Positions 1 to 8,626 of a stretch of DNA of 44,624 bases are shown here, piece after piece. Numbering within the stretch: the first letter of the stretch is position 1; every line of letters starts with the position of its first letter. The notes beneath the pieces are model-generated. The model was not told where the DNA came from. It saw only the letters and a program-made list of their open reading frames with translations, and searched no databases. Location: positions 1 to 44,624 of the forward strand of contig JAEUPZ010000015.1 of NCBI GenBank assembly GCA_016789885.1, in the 5' to 3' direction. A program made the translations under genes and the position numbers. The DNA is from Chromatiales bacterium (lineage in GTDB: Bacteria; Pseudomonadota; Gammaproteobacteria; Steroidobacterales; GCA-2729495).

Positions 1-1818
1 GGGGCCTGTGTGCTCCTCGGCGCGCTGTGGCCGCCGGCGTTGTGGGAGGAGCTGATATCCGCCGCGCTCGCGTCGTCGGATGAACCGGACGGCCAGTGGG
101 TCGTTCTGGCGGTGGCGAACCTGCCCGTCAAAGAGTTCCCGGTGGTCGACGACGGCGGCCGCGTCCACTACGAGCCCTACTACGCCGTGCTGGGCTTCAC
201 GCCGACGGACCACGGCCTCGCCATGCTGTGCCGGGTCTCGCAGAAGCAGGTGGTCAACGTCGCCCAGCGCGGCGGCCTCGCCGCCCTGCTGGTGGGCTAC
301 CAGCCGGCGGACCTGCGGGCACCGGTGCGCCAGGCGATCCCGGCCGCCCAGGTGCGGGCGAAGCTGCGCGAGCGGATCCGCCAGCTGCGCGACCTCGACG
401 CCGTCATCGGGCTGCTGGACTGGGACGAGGAGACGTACCTGCCGGCCGGGGGCCGCCGCCAGCGGGGCCAGCAGCTGGCCACGGTCGAGACGCTGCGCCA
501 CGAGCTGCTGGTGGACGATTCGCTCGGCGACCTCATCGGGGAGGCGGCGGTGCTCGCCGCCGGCGACGCGCTGGCGACGGCCGAGCTGGACGAGCTGCAG
601 CGCGAGCGCCGCACCGAGCTGGCGCTGCCCCGCGACCTCGTCGGCGCACTGGCCGAGGCGCGCTCGCGCAGCCTCGCGGCCTGGGAGACGGCGCGGACGA
701 CGGCCGACTGGGACGCCTTCGCGGCACCCTTCGCCGAACTGCTGCGGCTGTCGCGGGAGCGCGCGCAGGCCCTGCAGCGCGGTGGCGACCTGTACGACGG
801 CCTCGTCGACGAGTACGAGCCGGGCATGACCCGGACCCGACTCGACGGTGTCCTAGGCCCCCTGGGCACACGGCTCCGCGAGCTGGTGCCCGGCCTCGCG
901 GAGCGCACGCGTGACCACCGCCTGCCGCTCAGCGGCCCCTTCCCCACCGGCGGCCAGCAACGCTTCTGCACCGTCATCGCCCGGGCCATGGGCTTCGCCT
1001 TCGACCGCGGGCGCATCGACCGCTCGACCCACCCGTTCACGATGATGGCCGGCGAGAACGACGTGCGCTTCACGCTGCGCTACGACCCGTCGACGCCGGT
1101 GCCGGCCATCTTCGCGGCGCTCCACGAGGGCGGCCACGCCCTCTACGACCAGGGCTATCCGCCGGCGCTGCACGACACGCTGCTGGCCACGGCCCCCGGC
1201 ATGGGCATCCACGAATCCCAGTCGCGGCTGTGGGAGAACCACGTGGGCCGGCACCCGGCCTTCTGGCAGCACTTCTTCCCGCGCCTCGCCCGCGCCTTCC
1301 CGCGACAGCTCGCGGGCGTCGACGGACCGCGCTTCGCCGCCGCCATGAACGTCGTCGAGCCGACGCTGGTCCGCGTCGACGCCGACGCCGTGACCTACAA
1401 CCTGCACATCCTGCTGCGCTACGAGCTGGAGCTCGCGCTGCTGGCCGGCGACCTGCCGGTGGCCGACCTGCCCGTGGCCTGGAACGAGGCGACCCGCCGC
1501 TGGCTCGGCATCCAGCCCCAGGGGCTGCTCGACGGCGTGCTGCAGGACGTGCACTGGGCGCTGGGATCCTTCGGCTACTTCCCGACCTACACGCTGGGCA
1601 ACCTGTACGCGGCGGCGCTGGCCGGGGCCTACGAGCGCGACCACGACCTGGCCGGCGAGCTGGCGGCGGGCGAGCTGGCGCCGCTCCGCCGCTGGCTCGC
1701 GGAGAACGTCTACGCCTGGGGGGCGCGGCTGCCGGCGGAGGAGATCATCCGGCGCGCGACGGGCGACGGGCTCACGCCGGAGCCCTTCTTCCGGTCACTG
1801 GCGCGGCGCTACGGCTGA
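1..1818 (+). CDS. M32 (Taq-type) metallocarboxypeptidase with N-terminal extension, 5' partial
   Basis: A zinc carboxypeptidase of family M32 that removes C-terminal residues from peptides, probably in the cytoplasm. Numbering from the GTG at base 10, the catalytic domain covers about residues 115-602, the usual ~490-residue family length. It carries the zinc motif HEGGH (372-376), the family signature HESQSRLWEN (401-410) and the C-terminal block GYFPTYTLGN. About 110 residues precede the domain and are not part of normal M32 enzymes. I do not recognise them. The frame has no stop before base 1, so the protein may begin outside the window. An internal GTG at 352 would give a normal-length enzyme, but the upstream part has the same strong GC3 bias and looks coding. 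Function of the M32 part is secure; the true N-terminus is unknown. Confidence 0.9.
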   Translation, partial: GACVLLGALWPPALWEELISAALASSDEPDGQWVVLAVANLPVKEFPVVDDGGRVHYEPYYAVLGFTPTDHGLAMLCRVSQKQVVNVAQRGGLAALLVGYQPADLRAPVRQAIPAAQVRAKLRERIRQLRDLDAVIGLLDWDEETYLPAGGRRQRGQQLATVETLRHELLVDDSLGDLIGEAAVLAAGDALATAELDELQRERRTELALPRDLVGALAEARSRSLAAWETARTTADWDAFAAPFAELLRLSRERAQALQRGGDLYDGLVDEYEPGMTRTRLDGVLGPLGTRLRELVPGLAERTRDHRLPLSGPFPTGGQQRFCTVIARAMGFAFDRGRIDRSTHPFTMMAGENDVRFTLRYDPSTPVPAIFAALHEGGHALYDQGYPPALHDTLLATAPGMGIHESQSRLWENHVGRHPAFWQHFFPRLARAFPRQLAGVDGPRFAAAMNVVEPTLVRVDADAVTYNLHILLRYELELALLAGDLPVADLPVAWNEATRRWLGIQPQGLLDGVLQDVHWALGSFGYFPTYTLGNLYAAALAGAYERDHDLAGELAAGELAPLRRWLAENVYAWGARLPAEEIIRRATGDGLTPEPFFRSLARRYG

Positions 1819-1922
1819 TCACGCCGGGCGGGTCGTCGCCGGCCGCCGGCGCACCAGGGGTCGGCCGCACGTCACGGGCTACGCGGCACCGGCGCCGCCG
1901 GTGACGACGCCCCGGCGAGGCC

Positions 1923-3359
1923 TCAGGCGCCCGCCTCGTCGAAGGCCGACATGTCCTTGGCCGTACCGCGCTGGATCAGCAGCGCCCGCTTGCGCAGGAA
2001 GCGCAGCAGCCCCGACGGACCCATGCGCGACGCGCCCATGCCGGACAGGCGGAAGGCGTTCTTCTCGGCGTCGTAGACCTCGGTGGTCAGGCCCGAGTCG
2101 TTGATGCTGACGGCGCCCACCTCGAGGCGCGACGCCACCACGATGGCCTCGGCCTCGTCGCCGATGACCGCCGCCGACAGGCCGTACTTCGAATCGTTGG
2201 CGAGGCGTATCGCCTCGTCGAGGTTGGTGTAGGTCATCACCGGGATGACGGGGCCGAAGGTCTCCTCGCTGACCACCGCCATGCCGTGATCGACGCCGGT
2301 GATCACCGTCGGGCGCAGCCAGGCGCCGCCGCCATGGTGCTCGATGGTGCCGCCAGTGAGGATCTTCGCGCCCTTCGCCACGGCTTCGGCGAGGTGTGCC
2401 GCGACGATCTCCGCCTGCCGGCCGAAGATGAAGGGCCCGATCTGCCCCCGGTGGATGTCCGGGTGGTTCAGCTCGACAGCTTCGGCCCGGGCGACGAGCC
2501 GCGCGAGGAAGGCGTCGGCCATGCCGGCCGGCACGTAGACCCGCTCGAGGGACTGGCAGGCCTGGCCCGTGGCCTGCACCGAACCGCGCAGCACGATGCT
2601 GGCGGCGAGGTCCGGATCGGCTGACGGCAAGACGATGGCGGGATCCTTGCCGCCGAGCTCGAGGAACGCCGGGATGAACTGGCGCGCACAGGCCTCGGCC
2701 ACCTTGCGCCCCGTCGCGACGCTGCCCGTGAAGCACAGCGCGTCGACCTGCCCGATGAGCGCCGCGCCGGTCTCGCCGTCACCGGTGACGAAGGCCAGCA
2801 CGCCGGCGAGCTCGGGATGCCGGGCAACGGCCGCCATCAGCGGCGCCACGAACCGCGAGGTCACCTCGCTGGGCTTGACGATGACGGCGCCGCCCGCCAT
2901 GAGCGCGGGGATCGCGTCGAGCAGCGACAGCAGCAGCGGGAAGTTCCACGGACTGATGACGCCCACCAGGGCGTAGGGCACGAGCTGGGTGCGGATGGCG
3001 ATGCCCGGCGTCGCCGAGGGCCGCTCGGACTCGGCGAGCAGCGCCGCACCCAGGGCCGAGTAGCCCGCCACCAGGCCGCCGAGGGCGTTGACCTCGTTGA
3101 CGGCCAGGCGCCAGCGGCCGGTGTCGGTGGCCAGCGCCTCGCAGACCGGGCCTCCGTTCGCGGCCACGTCGGCCGCGAAGGCCTGCAGCACCCGGGCGCG
3201 GCCGGCGGCGCCCAGGGCCGCCCAGGCAGGCTGCGCCTGGCGCAGCCGGGCAGCGAGACCGGCGAGCCGGTCCCCGTCCCAGGCGTCGATCCGTGCATCG
3301 ACCTCGCCCGTGCGCGGGTTGCGCACGGCCACCTGCCGCAGCGGCACGTTCCGGTCCAT
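1923..3359 (-). CDS. NAD(P)+-dependent aldehyde dehydrogenase
   Basis: ALDH-superfamily enzyme of 478 residues that oxidises an aldehyde to its acid with NAD(P)+. Visible landmarks are SPWNFP (136-141) with the catalytic Asn, VKPSE (161-165) for the cofactor, FLELGGKDP with general base Glu234, and nucleophile Cys268 in GQACQS. The EETFGPVIP block near the C-terminal half is also present. The substrate cannot be read from the sequence. Start: ATG at 3359 is preceded in frame by a GTG at 3362, so one extra residue is possible. The gene begins 13 bases after the stop of the DUF1838 gene on the same strand, so the two are probably cotranscribed and may act on the same compound. Confidence 0.93.
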   Translation of the reverse strand: MDRNVPLRQVAVRNPRTGEVDARIDAWDGDRLAGLAARLRQAQPAWAALGAAGRARVLQAFAADVAANGGPVCEALATDTGRWRLAVNEVNALGGLVAGYSALGAALLAESERPSATPGIAIRTQLVPYALVGVISPWNFPLLLSLLDAIPALMAGGAVIVKPSEVTSRFVAPLMAAVARHPELAGVLAFVTGDGETGAALIGQVDALCFTGSVATGRKVAEACARQFIPAFLELGGKDPAIVLPSADPDLAASIVLRGSVQATGQACQSLERVYVPAGMADAFLARLVARAEAVELNHPDIHRGQIGPFIFGRQAEIVAAHLAEAVAKGAKILTGGTIEHHGGGAWLRPTVITGVDHGMAVVSEETFGPVIPVMTYTNLDEAIRLANDSKYGLSAAVIGDEAEAIVVASRLEVGAVSINDSGLTTEVYDAEKNAFRLSGMGASRMGPSGLLRFLRKRALLIQRGTAKDMSAFDEAGA

Positions 3360-3372
3360 CACCCGGCCCGGC

Positions 3373-4275
3373 TCAGCGGGCCGGCGCCGTGGCGGGCTGC
3401 ACCTTCTTCTTGAAGTAGGTCCAGCTGGTCTCGTTGGGGCGGGTGTCGTCGAGCGGCGGCGGCGCCCTGTATTCGGGGTAGTTGCGCTCGATCTCGGCGC
3501 GCATGGTCGGCGACAGGTCTTCCCAGCGGTCGATCTTGCGACCGGCGGTGTTGGTGTAGAAGAGGCCGTCGCGGCCGGCCATCTCCATCCACGGCAGCCA
3601 GCTCGACATGCGCTGCCAGGCGATGCGCGCCGGCGCCGACGGGCGCTTCTTCGCCGTGAGGTCGGCGTTGTCGCCGAAGAAGTTGAACATCTCGGTGGCG
3701 TGGTAGAACCCGCCGACGTAGGGCTGGAAATCGCCGCCCAGCGGGTTCGTGTAGAAGAGCGGTGCCGTCGTGGTGAGCCACCACTGGGTGCCGACGGAGT
3801 CGAAGCCGAGGTTCGTGGGCTTGCCGTCGCGGCCGACGACGCTGAAGTTGTTGTTGACCGGATCGTTGGCGACGTGGAGCACGTTCACCGTCTTGCCGGT
3901 CCAGGGGTTCTTCCACTCCCGCAGGACCTCGCCCGTGACCGGGTCCTCGTACAGCAGGATCTCGCGGCTGACCAGGCGGAAGTCGACGTCGCTCTTCGCA
4001 TTGGCCAGCGGGCCGCAGGCACGGATGTTCATGCCCTCGACGCGGAACAGCACGCGGTCCGGCTCGCCGGCGCGGCGGCTGTAGGCGTAGCCGTTCCAGT
4101 AGTAGATGACAGGTTCGCCATCGACCTCGCTGCACTGGATGCGACGCATGGCCCGGAGCTGCGCCTCGGGCGTGGCGAGCCAGTCCGGGGGCGCGGCCAC
4201 CGCAACGGAGGACAGCGCGAGCAGCGAACAGAGGGCCAGGAGCGAACGGCCGGCGGCCGTCGGGAGCTTGGACAT
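3373..4275 (-). CDS. DUF1838 family exported protein
   Basis: A 300-residue protein matching my recollection of DUF1838, a family of unknown function common in hydrocarbon- and steroid-degrading proteobacteria. The mature part is rich in Trp, Tyr and Asn, with blocks such as EWKNPWTGKTV and VGTQWWLTTTAPLFY. I chose the ATG at 4275 because it gives an N-terminus with two basic residues, a hydrophobic stretch (LLALCSLLALSSVAVA) and an AxA-type cleavage site before PPDWL, a Sec signal peptide. It also has GAGG nine bases upstream. The frame stays open for 53 more codons upstream, but these look non-coding. No catalytic motif is evident. Placement 13 bases ahead of an aldehyde dehydrogenase suggests a shared catabolic role, which is inference only. 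Confidence 0.8.
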   Translation of the reverse strand: MSKLPTAAGRSLLALCSLLALSSVAVAAPPDWLATPEAQLRAMRRIQCSEVDGEPVIYYWNGYAYSRRAGEPDRVLFRVEGMNIRACGPLANAKSDVDFRLVSREILLYEDPVTGEVLREWKNPWTGKTVNVLHVANDPVNNNFSVVGRDGKPTNLGFDSVGTQWWLTTTAPLFYTNPLGGDFQPYVGGFYHATEMFNFFGDNADLTAKKRPSAPARIAWQRMSSWLPWMEMAGRDGLFYTNTAGRKIDRWEDLSPTMRAEIERNYPEYRAPPPLDDTRPNETSWTYFKKKVQPATAPAR

Positions 4276-4380
4276 TGCAGGACGCCTCGAATATCCGGGG
4301 GTGGGAGCCGCCAGCGCGGCAATCCGGGGAGCGTAGCCCAGCCCCCGGGGGACTGCCAACCGCCGACGGCGCGGCTGCAT

Positions 4381-4400
4381 CAGGCAGGCAGGCAGGCAGG
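4381..4400. repeat. (CAGG)5 tetranucleotide tandem repeat
   Basis: Five perfect CAGG units in the 262-base gap between the 3' end of phhB (4538) and the start of the DUF1838 gene (4275). The rest of that gap shows no convincing gene. Simple repeats of this kind can vary in length by replication slippage. It lies about 105 bases upstream of the DUF1838 start, so it could sit in or near that promoter region. Confidence 0.85.
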
Positions 4401-4537
4401 CGCCCGGACTGGCGCCGCTGCGGCTCCCGGGCAACGGACCGTCGACGACGCAGGCATTGCCGGTGTGAACCGCTGCGGCACGGATACGCGGAGCGGCAGT
4501 CCGCGAGGGACTGGGGTGGAGGGAGGCGGCCGGACGC

Positions 4538-4891
4538 TCAGCCGAGGTCGCTGACCAGCTGGTCGACCTTGGCGGCGCAGATGAAGTCGTTCTCGGTCAG
4601 GCCGTCGACGGCGTGGGTCGACCACTTGACGAGGACGCGGCCGTAGTTGACCTCGAGGTCCGGGTGGTGCCCCTCGGACTCAGCGATCCAGGCCAGCGCA
4701 TTCACGAAGCCGATGGTGCGGGCGTAACCGGGAAAGCGGAACTCGCGAAGGATCCACTTGCCGTCGCCGGACAGCTGCCAGTCGGCGTGGATCGACCTGC
4801 GCAGTTCGGCCACGGCTGCCGGGGCGAGCGGCGGAATTCCGCCCTCGCAGGGAACGCAGCGCTTGGCGGTGAGCGGGTTCGTCTCGGTCAT
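4538..4891 (-). CDS. phhB: 4a-hydroxytetrahydrobiopterin (pterin-carbinolamine) dehydratase
   Basis: A 117-residue cytoplasmic enzyme that dehydrates 4a-carbinolamine pterin and so recycles the cofactor of aromatic amino acid hydroxylases such as phenylalanine hydroxylase. The family active-site pattern is present: Glu three residues before HHP, then an aromatic residue, a His about ten further on (KWSTH) and a C-terminal Asp (ESEGHHPDLEVNYGRVLVKW). The ATG at 4891 gives MTETNPLTAKRCVPCEGG, the usual start of bacterial PCD proteins. The longer open frame to 5008 runs through a G-tract region and is rejected. No phenylalanine hydroxylase gene lies in the window. Confidence 0.93.
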   Translation of the reverse strand: MTETNPLTAKRCVPCEGGIPPLAPAAVAELRRSIHADWQLSGDGKWILREFRFPGYARTIGFVNALAWIAESEGHHPDLEVNYGRVLVKWSTHAVDGLTENDFICAAKVDQLVSDLG

Positions 4892-4948
4892 GTTTCGGCG
4901 AAGGGTCTGCTGGACCGGGTTGAGAGGGGTGCCCACCGGCCGATCCTT

Positions 4949-5005
4949 GGGGGGAGTTCTGGGGTCAGCGGGGGGAGCTGCCGTCCAGCGGGTCCGACCG
5001 GGGGG
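4949..5005 (+). other. Cluster of G-tracts (possible G-quadruplex)
   Basis: Five runs of three to six G lie on the + strand: 4949-4954, 4961-4964, 4970-4975, 4990-4992 and 5000-5005. Spacers are 6, 5, 14 and 7 bases. They sit in the 151-base gap between the last gene of the VWA cluster and the phhB start. On the transcribed (minus) strand the RNA would be C-rich and the G-rich strand is the template. A quadruplex or an R-loop-linked transcription stop is possible but unproven. Confidence 0.45.
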
Positions 5006-5042
5006 CACCCAAGCCTTCTCTTGACTGGCATTTCGGGGCGCC

Positions 5043-6155
5043 TCAGGAATCGGATTCGGGGCCGTTGGCAGGCAGGGCCGGCCCTGCCGCGAGGGCCCCG
5101 CGCACGTCCGGGGACGGGCCGGGCGCTCCCCCGTCGCGCGAGCCGAAGGGCCCCTGGATGCGGATCCGCGGCCCCATGTCCGCCTCGCTCAGCGCCACGA
5201 AGGTGCCGCCATTGCGCTCGGCCAGGGCGCGCATGAACCGGGCGTAGCGCAGCGGCTCGGAGCCGGTGCCGGGGAAGGCAACCCCGTGGATGCGCACCCG
5301 GCGCCGGCCGGTCTCGTCCTCGCGGTTGATGCGGTCGATCTCGCGCAGCACCGACTCCACCATCACGTTGCCGCGCATGAAGTCGTCGCCGAACAGGTAG
5401 ATGCTCACGTTCCTGTCGCCGGTACCGAAGCGGTTGATGGCCTCGAGCAGCCCGCGCGTCGGGTTCGACGAACTGAACACCTGCCAGTTCTGCAGGGCCG
5501 CCGCGATGAGCCGGCGGTTCGCCCGGGAGTCCGGGATCCACTTGCCGCGGTAGCGGTCGATCAGGTACCGGCCGTCGTTGTTCAGCACCTGGATGCCCTT
5601 GATGCGCGGGTATACCTGCAGCGTCTCGAGCAGCGTGCGCTCCACCGTCGGCCAGATGGCCTGCATGCTGCCCGAGTTGTCGATGACGAAGATGATGTAC
5701 TCACTGTCGACGGGGATGCCGCCGACCGTCGTGTCCTTCGGCGGCGGCCGGTAGTTGGCCAGCAGGCGCTGCATCTCCTCGGTCAGCTGCTGGCGGGCGG
5801 CCCGCAGCTCGCCTGCTTCGGCGGTCTCGGGCTCCGGCTCGGTACTGGCCTTGAACTCGCCGCGGATCTTCGTGAGGTCCGACTGCAGCTCAGCGAGCTT
5901 CGCGAGCTCGGTCGCCGTCGGCTTGGGCACGTCCACGACCGGCACGGCCGTGATCTCGCCCTCGATGGCCGCGAGGCGCTCGCGCAGCGCCACGACCTTG
6001 GCCTCGACCTCGTCGCGGGTCACCTTGACGGCCACGGGCTCGAAGACGAGGGTCAGCACGAGGAGCAGGATCACGGCCCCGAAGCCGCAGGAGATGGCGT
6101 CGAGGAACGACATGTTGAGCGAGTCGTCCGCACCGCGCCGGCGCCGGCTGCTCAT
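5043..6155 (-). CDS. von Willebrand factor A protein with TolR-like N-terminal membrane segment (VWA-2)
   Basis: A 370-residue inner-membrane protein. Residues 1-14 are basic and cytoplasmic. SFLDAISCGFGAVILLLVL (16-34) is a single membrane segment that opens with Asp19. A predicted coiled coil follows (about 45-135), then a VWA domain from about residue 150. Its metal-ion site begins with DNSGSM (159-164), so Mg-dependent ligand binding is plausible. The C-terminal tail is Pro/Gly-rich. The membrane motif closely resembles that of the upstream neighbour and recalls ExbD/TolR, whose membrane Asp carries protons. The gene overlaps the upstream VWA gene by ATGA (6152-6155), so translation is coupled. 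It is the last gene of the ten-gene cluster. Its precise job is unknown. Confidence 0.85.
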   Translation of the reverse strand: MSSRRRRGADDSLNMSFLDAISCGFGAVILLLVLTLVFEPVAVKVTRDEVEAKVVALRERLAAIEGEITAVPVVDVPKPTATELAKLAELQSDLTKIRGEFKASTEPEPETAEAGELRAARQQLTEEMQRLLANYRPPPKDTTVGGIPVDSEYIIFVIDNSGSMQAIWPTVERTLLETLQVYPRIKGIQVLNNDGRYLIDRYRGKWIPDSRANRRLIAAALQNWQVFSSSNPTRGLLEAINRFGTGDRNVSIYLFGDDFMRGNVMVESVLREIDRINREDETGRRRVRIHGVAFPGTGSEPLRYARFMRALAERNGGTFVALSEADMGPRIRIQGPFGSRDGGAPGPSPDVRGALAAGPALPANGPESDS

Positions 6156-7234
6156 GGCCAGTCCCGCGACGGGGTCATCATGGAGCCGCTGGTCCGGCGC
6201 CCCAGCTCCCAGAAGGCGTAGGCCGCATCGGGGTCGCCGTCCATCGGGTACAGGATCACGTTGACGGGTACGCGCGGCGGCAACTCGCGCAGCGCCCGCT
6301 CGAAAAAGGCCAGGCGCTTGTTGGGCGGCACGTTCTCCGGCGGGTCCGGCGCGGAATCGCCCTGGGTCGGCAGCCCGTCGGTGAGCAGGAAGATGTTGTC
6401 AGGCGCGGGCTTGATCTCGCGGGCGGCCCGGAAGGCCCGCGCCAGGCTGGTCCCGCCCTGCGGGACGACCTTGCGCAGCTCCGACATGGCCCGGTCCAGG
6501 CCCGCACCGTCGCCGACGTCGAGCCACTGGCCGTCGGTGCCCGCCACGACGCTGCGGGCGCTCTCGTTGAAGACGTAGACCTGGAACTGCGTCCCGGGGT
6601 TGATGCGCGTCGCGAGCCAGTCGGCCGTGGCCACCGCCTGCTGCCACTTCGGCGCCGAGCGGCGGCGCGCGTCGGGCATGGCGCGGAACCGGACCACGTC
6701 GGTATAGGTCCGGCCGAGCATGCTGCTGGAGGCATCGACCAGGACCAGCACGCGCCGGCCGCCCATGCGCATGCCCGTCAGGTACTGGCGGTTGCCGCGG
6801 CCGGTGAAGGCGCGGGACCGCTCGCCGCTGGCCGGCTGGGGCTCCGCCGGCGACAGCCGCGCATTGGCCTCCTGCAGTCGCTGGATGTCGGCGCGCAGCT
6901 GCTCGACGCTCTCGCGCTTCGCCAGGCTCGTCTGGTCCTGCACGAGGAGCTTTGCCTGGAGTTCGGCGATCAGCCGCTCGAGGCGCGCGATCTCGCTGGC
7001 GACCGGCACGGCCGGCGCATCGCTGCGGCGCCGGGCGGCCGCCAGCCGTTCGGTCGCCTCTGCCACCTGCTGCTCGAGGGTCGCGGCGAGCGCCACCAGC
7101 TCGTCGTTGGCGGCCTCGGCACGGTCATGCACCTGGCTGCTGATGATCATCAGGAACAGCACCGTGGCGCCCAGGCCGCAGGCCATGACGTCGAGGAACG
7201 ACAGGCTGAAGACGTTAAACGTCCGCCGGGCCAT
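6152..7234 (-). CDS. von Willebrand factor A protein with TolR-like N-terminal membrane segment (VWA-1)
   Basis: A 360-residue paralogue of the downstream VWA protein. The N-terminal membrane segment SFLDVMACGLGATVLFLMI (12-30) again begins with an Asp (Asp15). A long charged coiled coil covers about 36-125. The VWA domain starts near 158, with a complete-looking MIDAS: DASSSM (167-172), Thr262 in QGGTSLARA and TDG (285-287). The topology predicted is short cytoplasmic tail, one TM helix and a periplasmic coiled coil plus VWA. Its start lies inside the 3' end of the FHA gene (20-base overlap), and its end overlaps the next VWA gene by four bases. I infer that it partners the TolQ-type channel encoded two genes upstream. 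Confidence 0.87.
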   Translation of the reverse strand: MARRTFNVFSLSFLDVMACGLGATVLFLMIISSQVHDRAEAANDELVALAATLEQQVAEATERLAAARRRSDAPAVPVASEIARLERLIAELQAKLLVQDQTSLAKRESVEQLRADIQRLQEANARLSPAEPQPASGERSRAFTGRGNRQYLTGMRMGGRRVLVLVDASSSMLGRTYTDVVRFRAMPDARRRSAPKWQQAVATADWLATRINPGTQFQVYVFNESARSVVAGTDGQWLDVGDGAGLDRAMSELRKVVPQGGTSLARAFRAAREIKPAPDNIFLLTDGLPTQGDSAPDPPENVPPNKRLAFFERALRELPPRVPVNVILYPMDGDPDAAYAFWELGRRTSGSMMTPSRDWP

Positions 7235-8612
7235 CGCCCTCCTCCACCGCGATCAGCCGGAACTCGGCCGGCGGCGAGCCCAGGGCCAGCACGTCGCCGG
7301 CCTCGAGCACCGCCGAGCCCTGGATGCGGTGCCCGTTGAGCACCGTGCCGAAGCGGCTGTGGTCGAACACGTACAAGGCGCCATCCTCGGTGCGCAGGGT
7401 GCAGTGGCGGCGCGAGACGCCGCGTGCGGCGGGATCGAGGGCGACGCCGCGCTCGCCCGACTGCACCTCCGTGCCCAGCAGGAACGGCTCGGCGTCGAGC
7501 CGCCAGGCGCGATGGCCGAAGAGGACGTGGGTGGGCCGTGACCCGGGCGCGGCAGCAGCGGTGATCCCCTCGCCTTCGGTGACCGGCGCCTGGTCGAGCG
7601 GCAGCGTGGCCACGACGCCACCACCGGCCGCCCGGACCGCCGCGAGGCGGGCGAGGGCGCCGTGGGCGGCAGCGCCCGGGGGCAGCACCACGACCCGGGC
7701 ACGCGGCACGCGCAGCAGGGTCTCGACCACGCCCGGAAACTCGGCGAGCCGGTGGTGCACCAGCAGGGCCAGCGGCCCGCGCGAGGCGGCCAGCGCCCGC
7801 AACTGCTGGAGCAGCGGCTCGCAGAGCAGTGCCACCCGCGCGCGCAGCGCCGCCGCGGGGATGCTGGCCTCGTAACGGCCCGCCGGTGCCTCGAGGACGA
7901 GGCCCGCCGCGGGCTCGCGCTGGAGCCGCTGCAGCCAGCCCGGCAGCGCGTCGAACAGGGCCTGCTCGCTCGCCGGGCTGTGCAGCGGGTCGTAACGCGT
8001 CGCCTCGATGAAGCGCCGCGCGATGAACTCGGCGGAGACCCGCAGCAGCGCCTCGATGGACGGCTGGGGCAGCCACTCGCGGCCCGCCACGGCCGCCACC
8101 TCGCCGGGCGAGAACCGCGTCAGGCCGAGGCCGTGGAGGCCGGCTTCGAGCAACAGCACCGAGTGGCCGGGATGCTCCGCGCGGTGGACGGCGACGGCAC
8201 CGTCCACGCAGGCCACCGCCGGTACGCGCCTCGCCTCGAGCAGGGACCGCAGCGCCGCAGCCTGGTCGGCATGCCAGCCGCCCGGCACCGCGACGACGAC
8301 CCCCGCGCATTGGCCCGCCCGGGCGAGCAGCCGGTCCAGATGGGTGCCGACCAGTTCAGCCGCCGCCGGCAGCCGCCCGGCCCCGGCGGACGCCGCGACC
8401 CCGAGCTCGCGCCAGTGGCGGGTGGAAGCGAGCAGCGGCTGGCGACGCAGGTCGGCGGCAGCGTCGGCGCCGAGGCGCAGCCCGTCGATGGACACCGCGT
8501 ATCCGGGCTCGGTGGCGAGCACGCCCTGGGGATCGACGAGCGTGAGCGCCGCGTCATTGGCGTCGAGGCCGAGCCAGCGCGGCGTGGCGGCACCTGGTGT
8601 CTGGCCTGCCAT
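7215..8612 (-). CDS. Actin/Hsp70-like ATPase-fold domain fused to C-terminal FHA domain
   Basis: A 465-residue cytoplasmic protein. The C-terminus (about 376-455) is a clear forkhead-associated domain with GVSRRH (398-403), FGTVLNG (421-427) and a GDVLALG end, so it should bind phosphothreonine. The N-terminal ~370 residues look like a divergent sugar-kinase/Hsp70/actin fold. They include an opening LGLDAND (14-20), a PGYA segment, a HWREL segment (66-70) and a VVVAVPGGW strand-turn (105-113). The usual DLGT phosphate loop is not intact, so ATP binding is uncertain. Start ATG 8612 is 14 bases after the TolQ-type gene. With a Ser/Thr kinase in the same cluster, the FHA domain is the natural phosphopeptide reader. 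The FHA assignment is strong; the N-terminal fold is tentative. Confidence 0.82.
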   Translation of the reverse strand: MAGQTPGAATPRWLGLDANDAALTLVDPQGVLATEPGYAVSIDGLRLGADAAADLRRQPLLASTRHWRELGVAASAGAGRLPAAAELVGTHLDRLLARAGQCAGVVVAVPGGWHADQAAALRSLLEARRVPAVACVDGAVAVHRAEHPGHSVLLLEAGLHGLGLTRFSPGEVAAVAGREWLPQPSIEALLRVSAEFIARRFIEATRYDPLHSPASEQALFDALPGWLQRLQREPAAGLVLEAPAGRYEASIPAAALRARVALLCEPLLQQLRALAASRGPLALLVHHRLAEFPGVVETLLRVPRARVVVLPPGAAAHGALARLAAVRAAGGGVVATLPLDQAPVTEGEGITAAAAPGSRPTHVLFGHRAWRLDAEPFLLGTEVQSGERGVALDPAARGVSRRHCTLRTEDGALYVFDHSRFGTVLNGHRIQGSAVLEAGDVLALGSPPAEFRLIAVEEGDGPADV

Positions 8613-8626
8613 CGCCCGGGCGCCCG

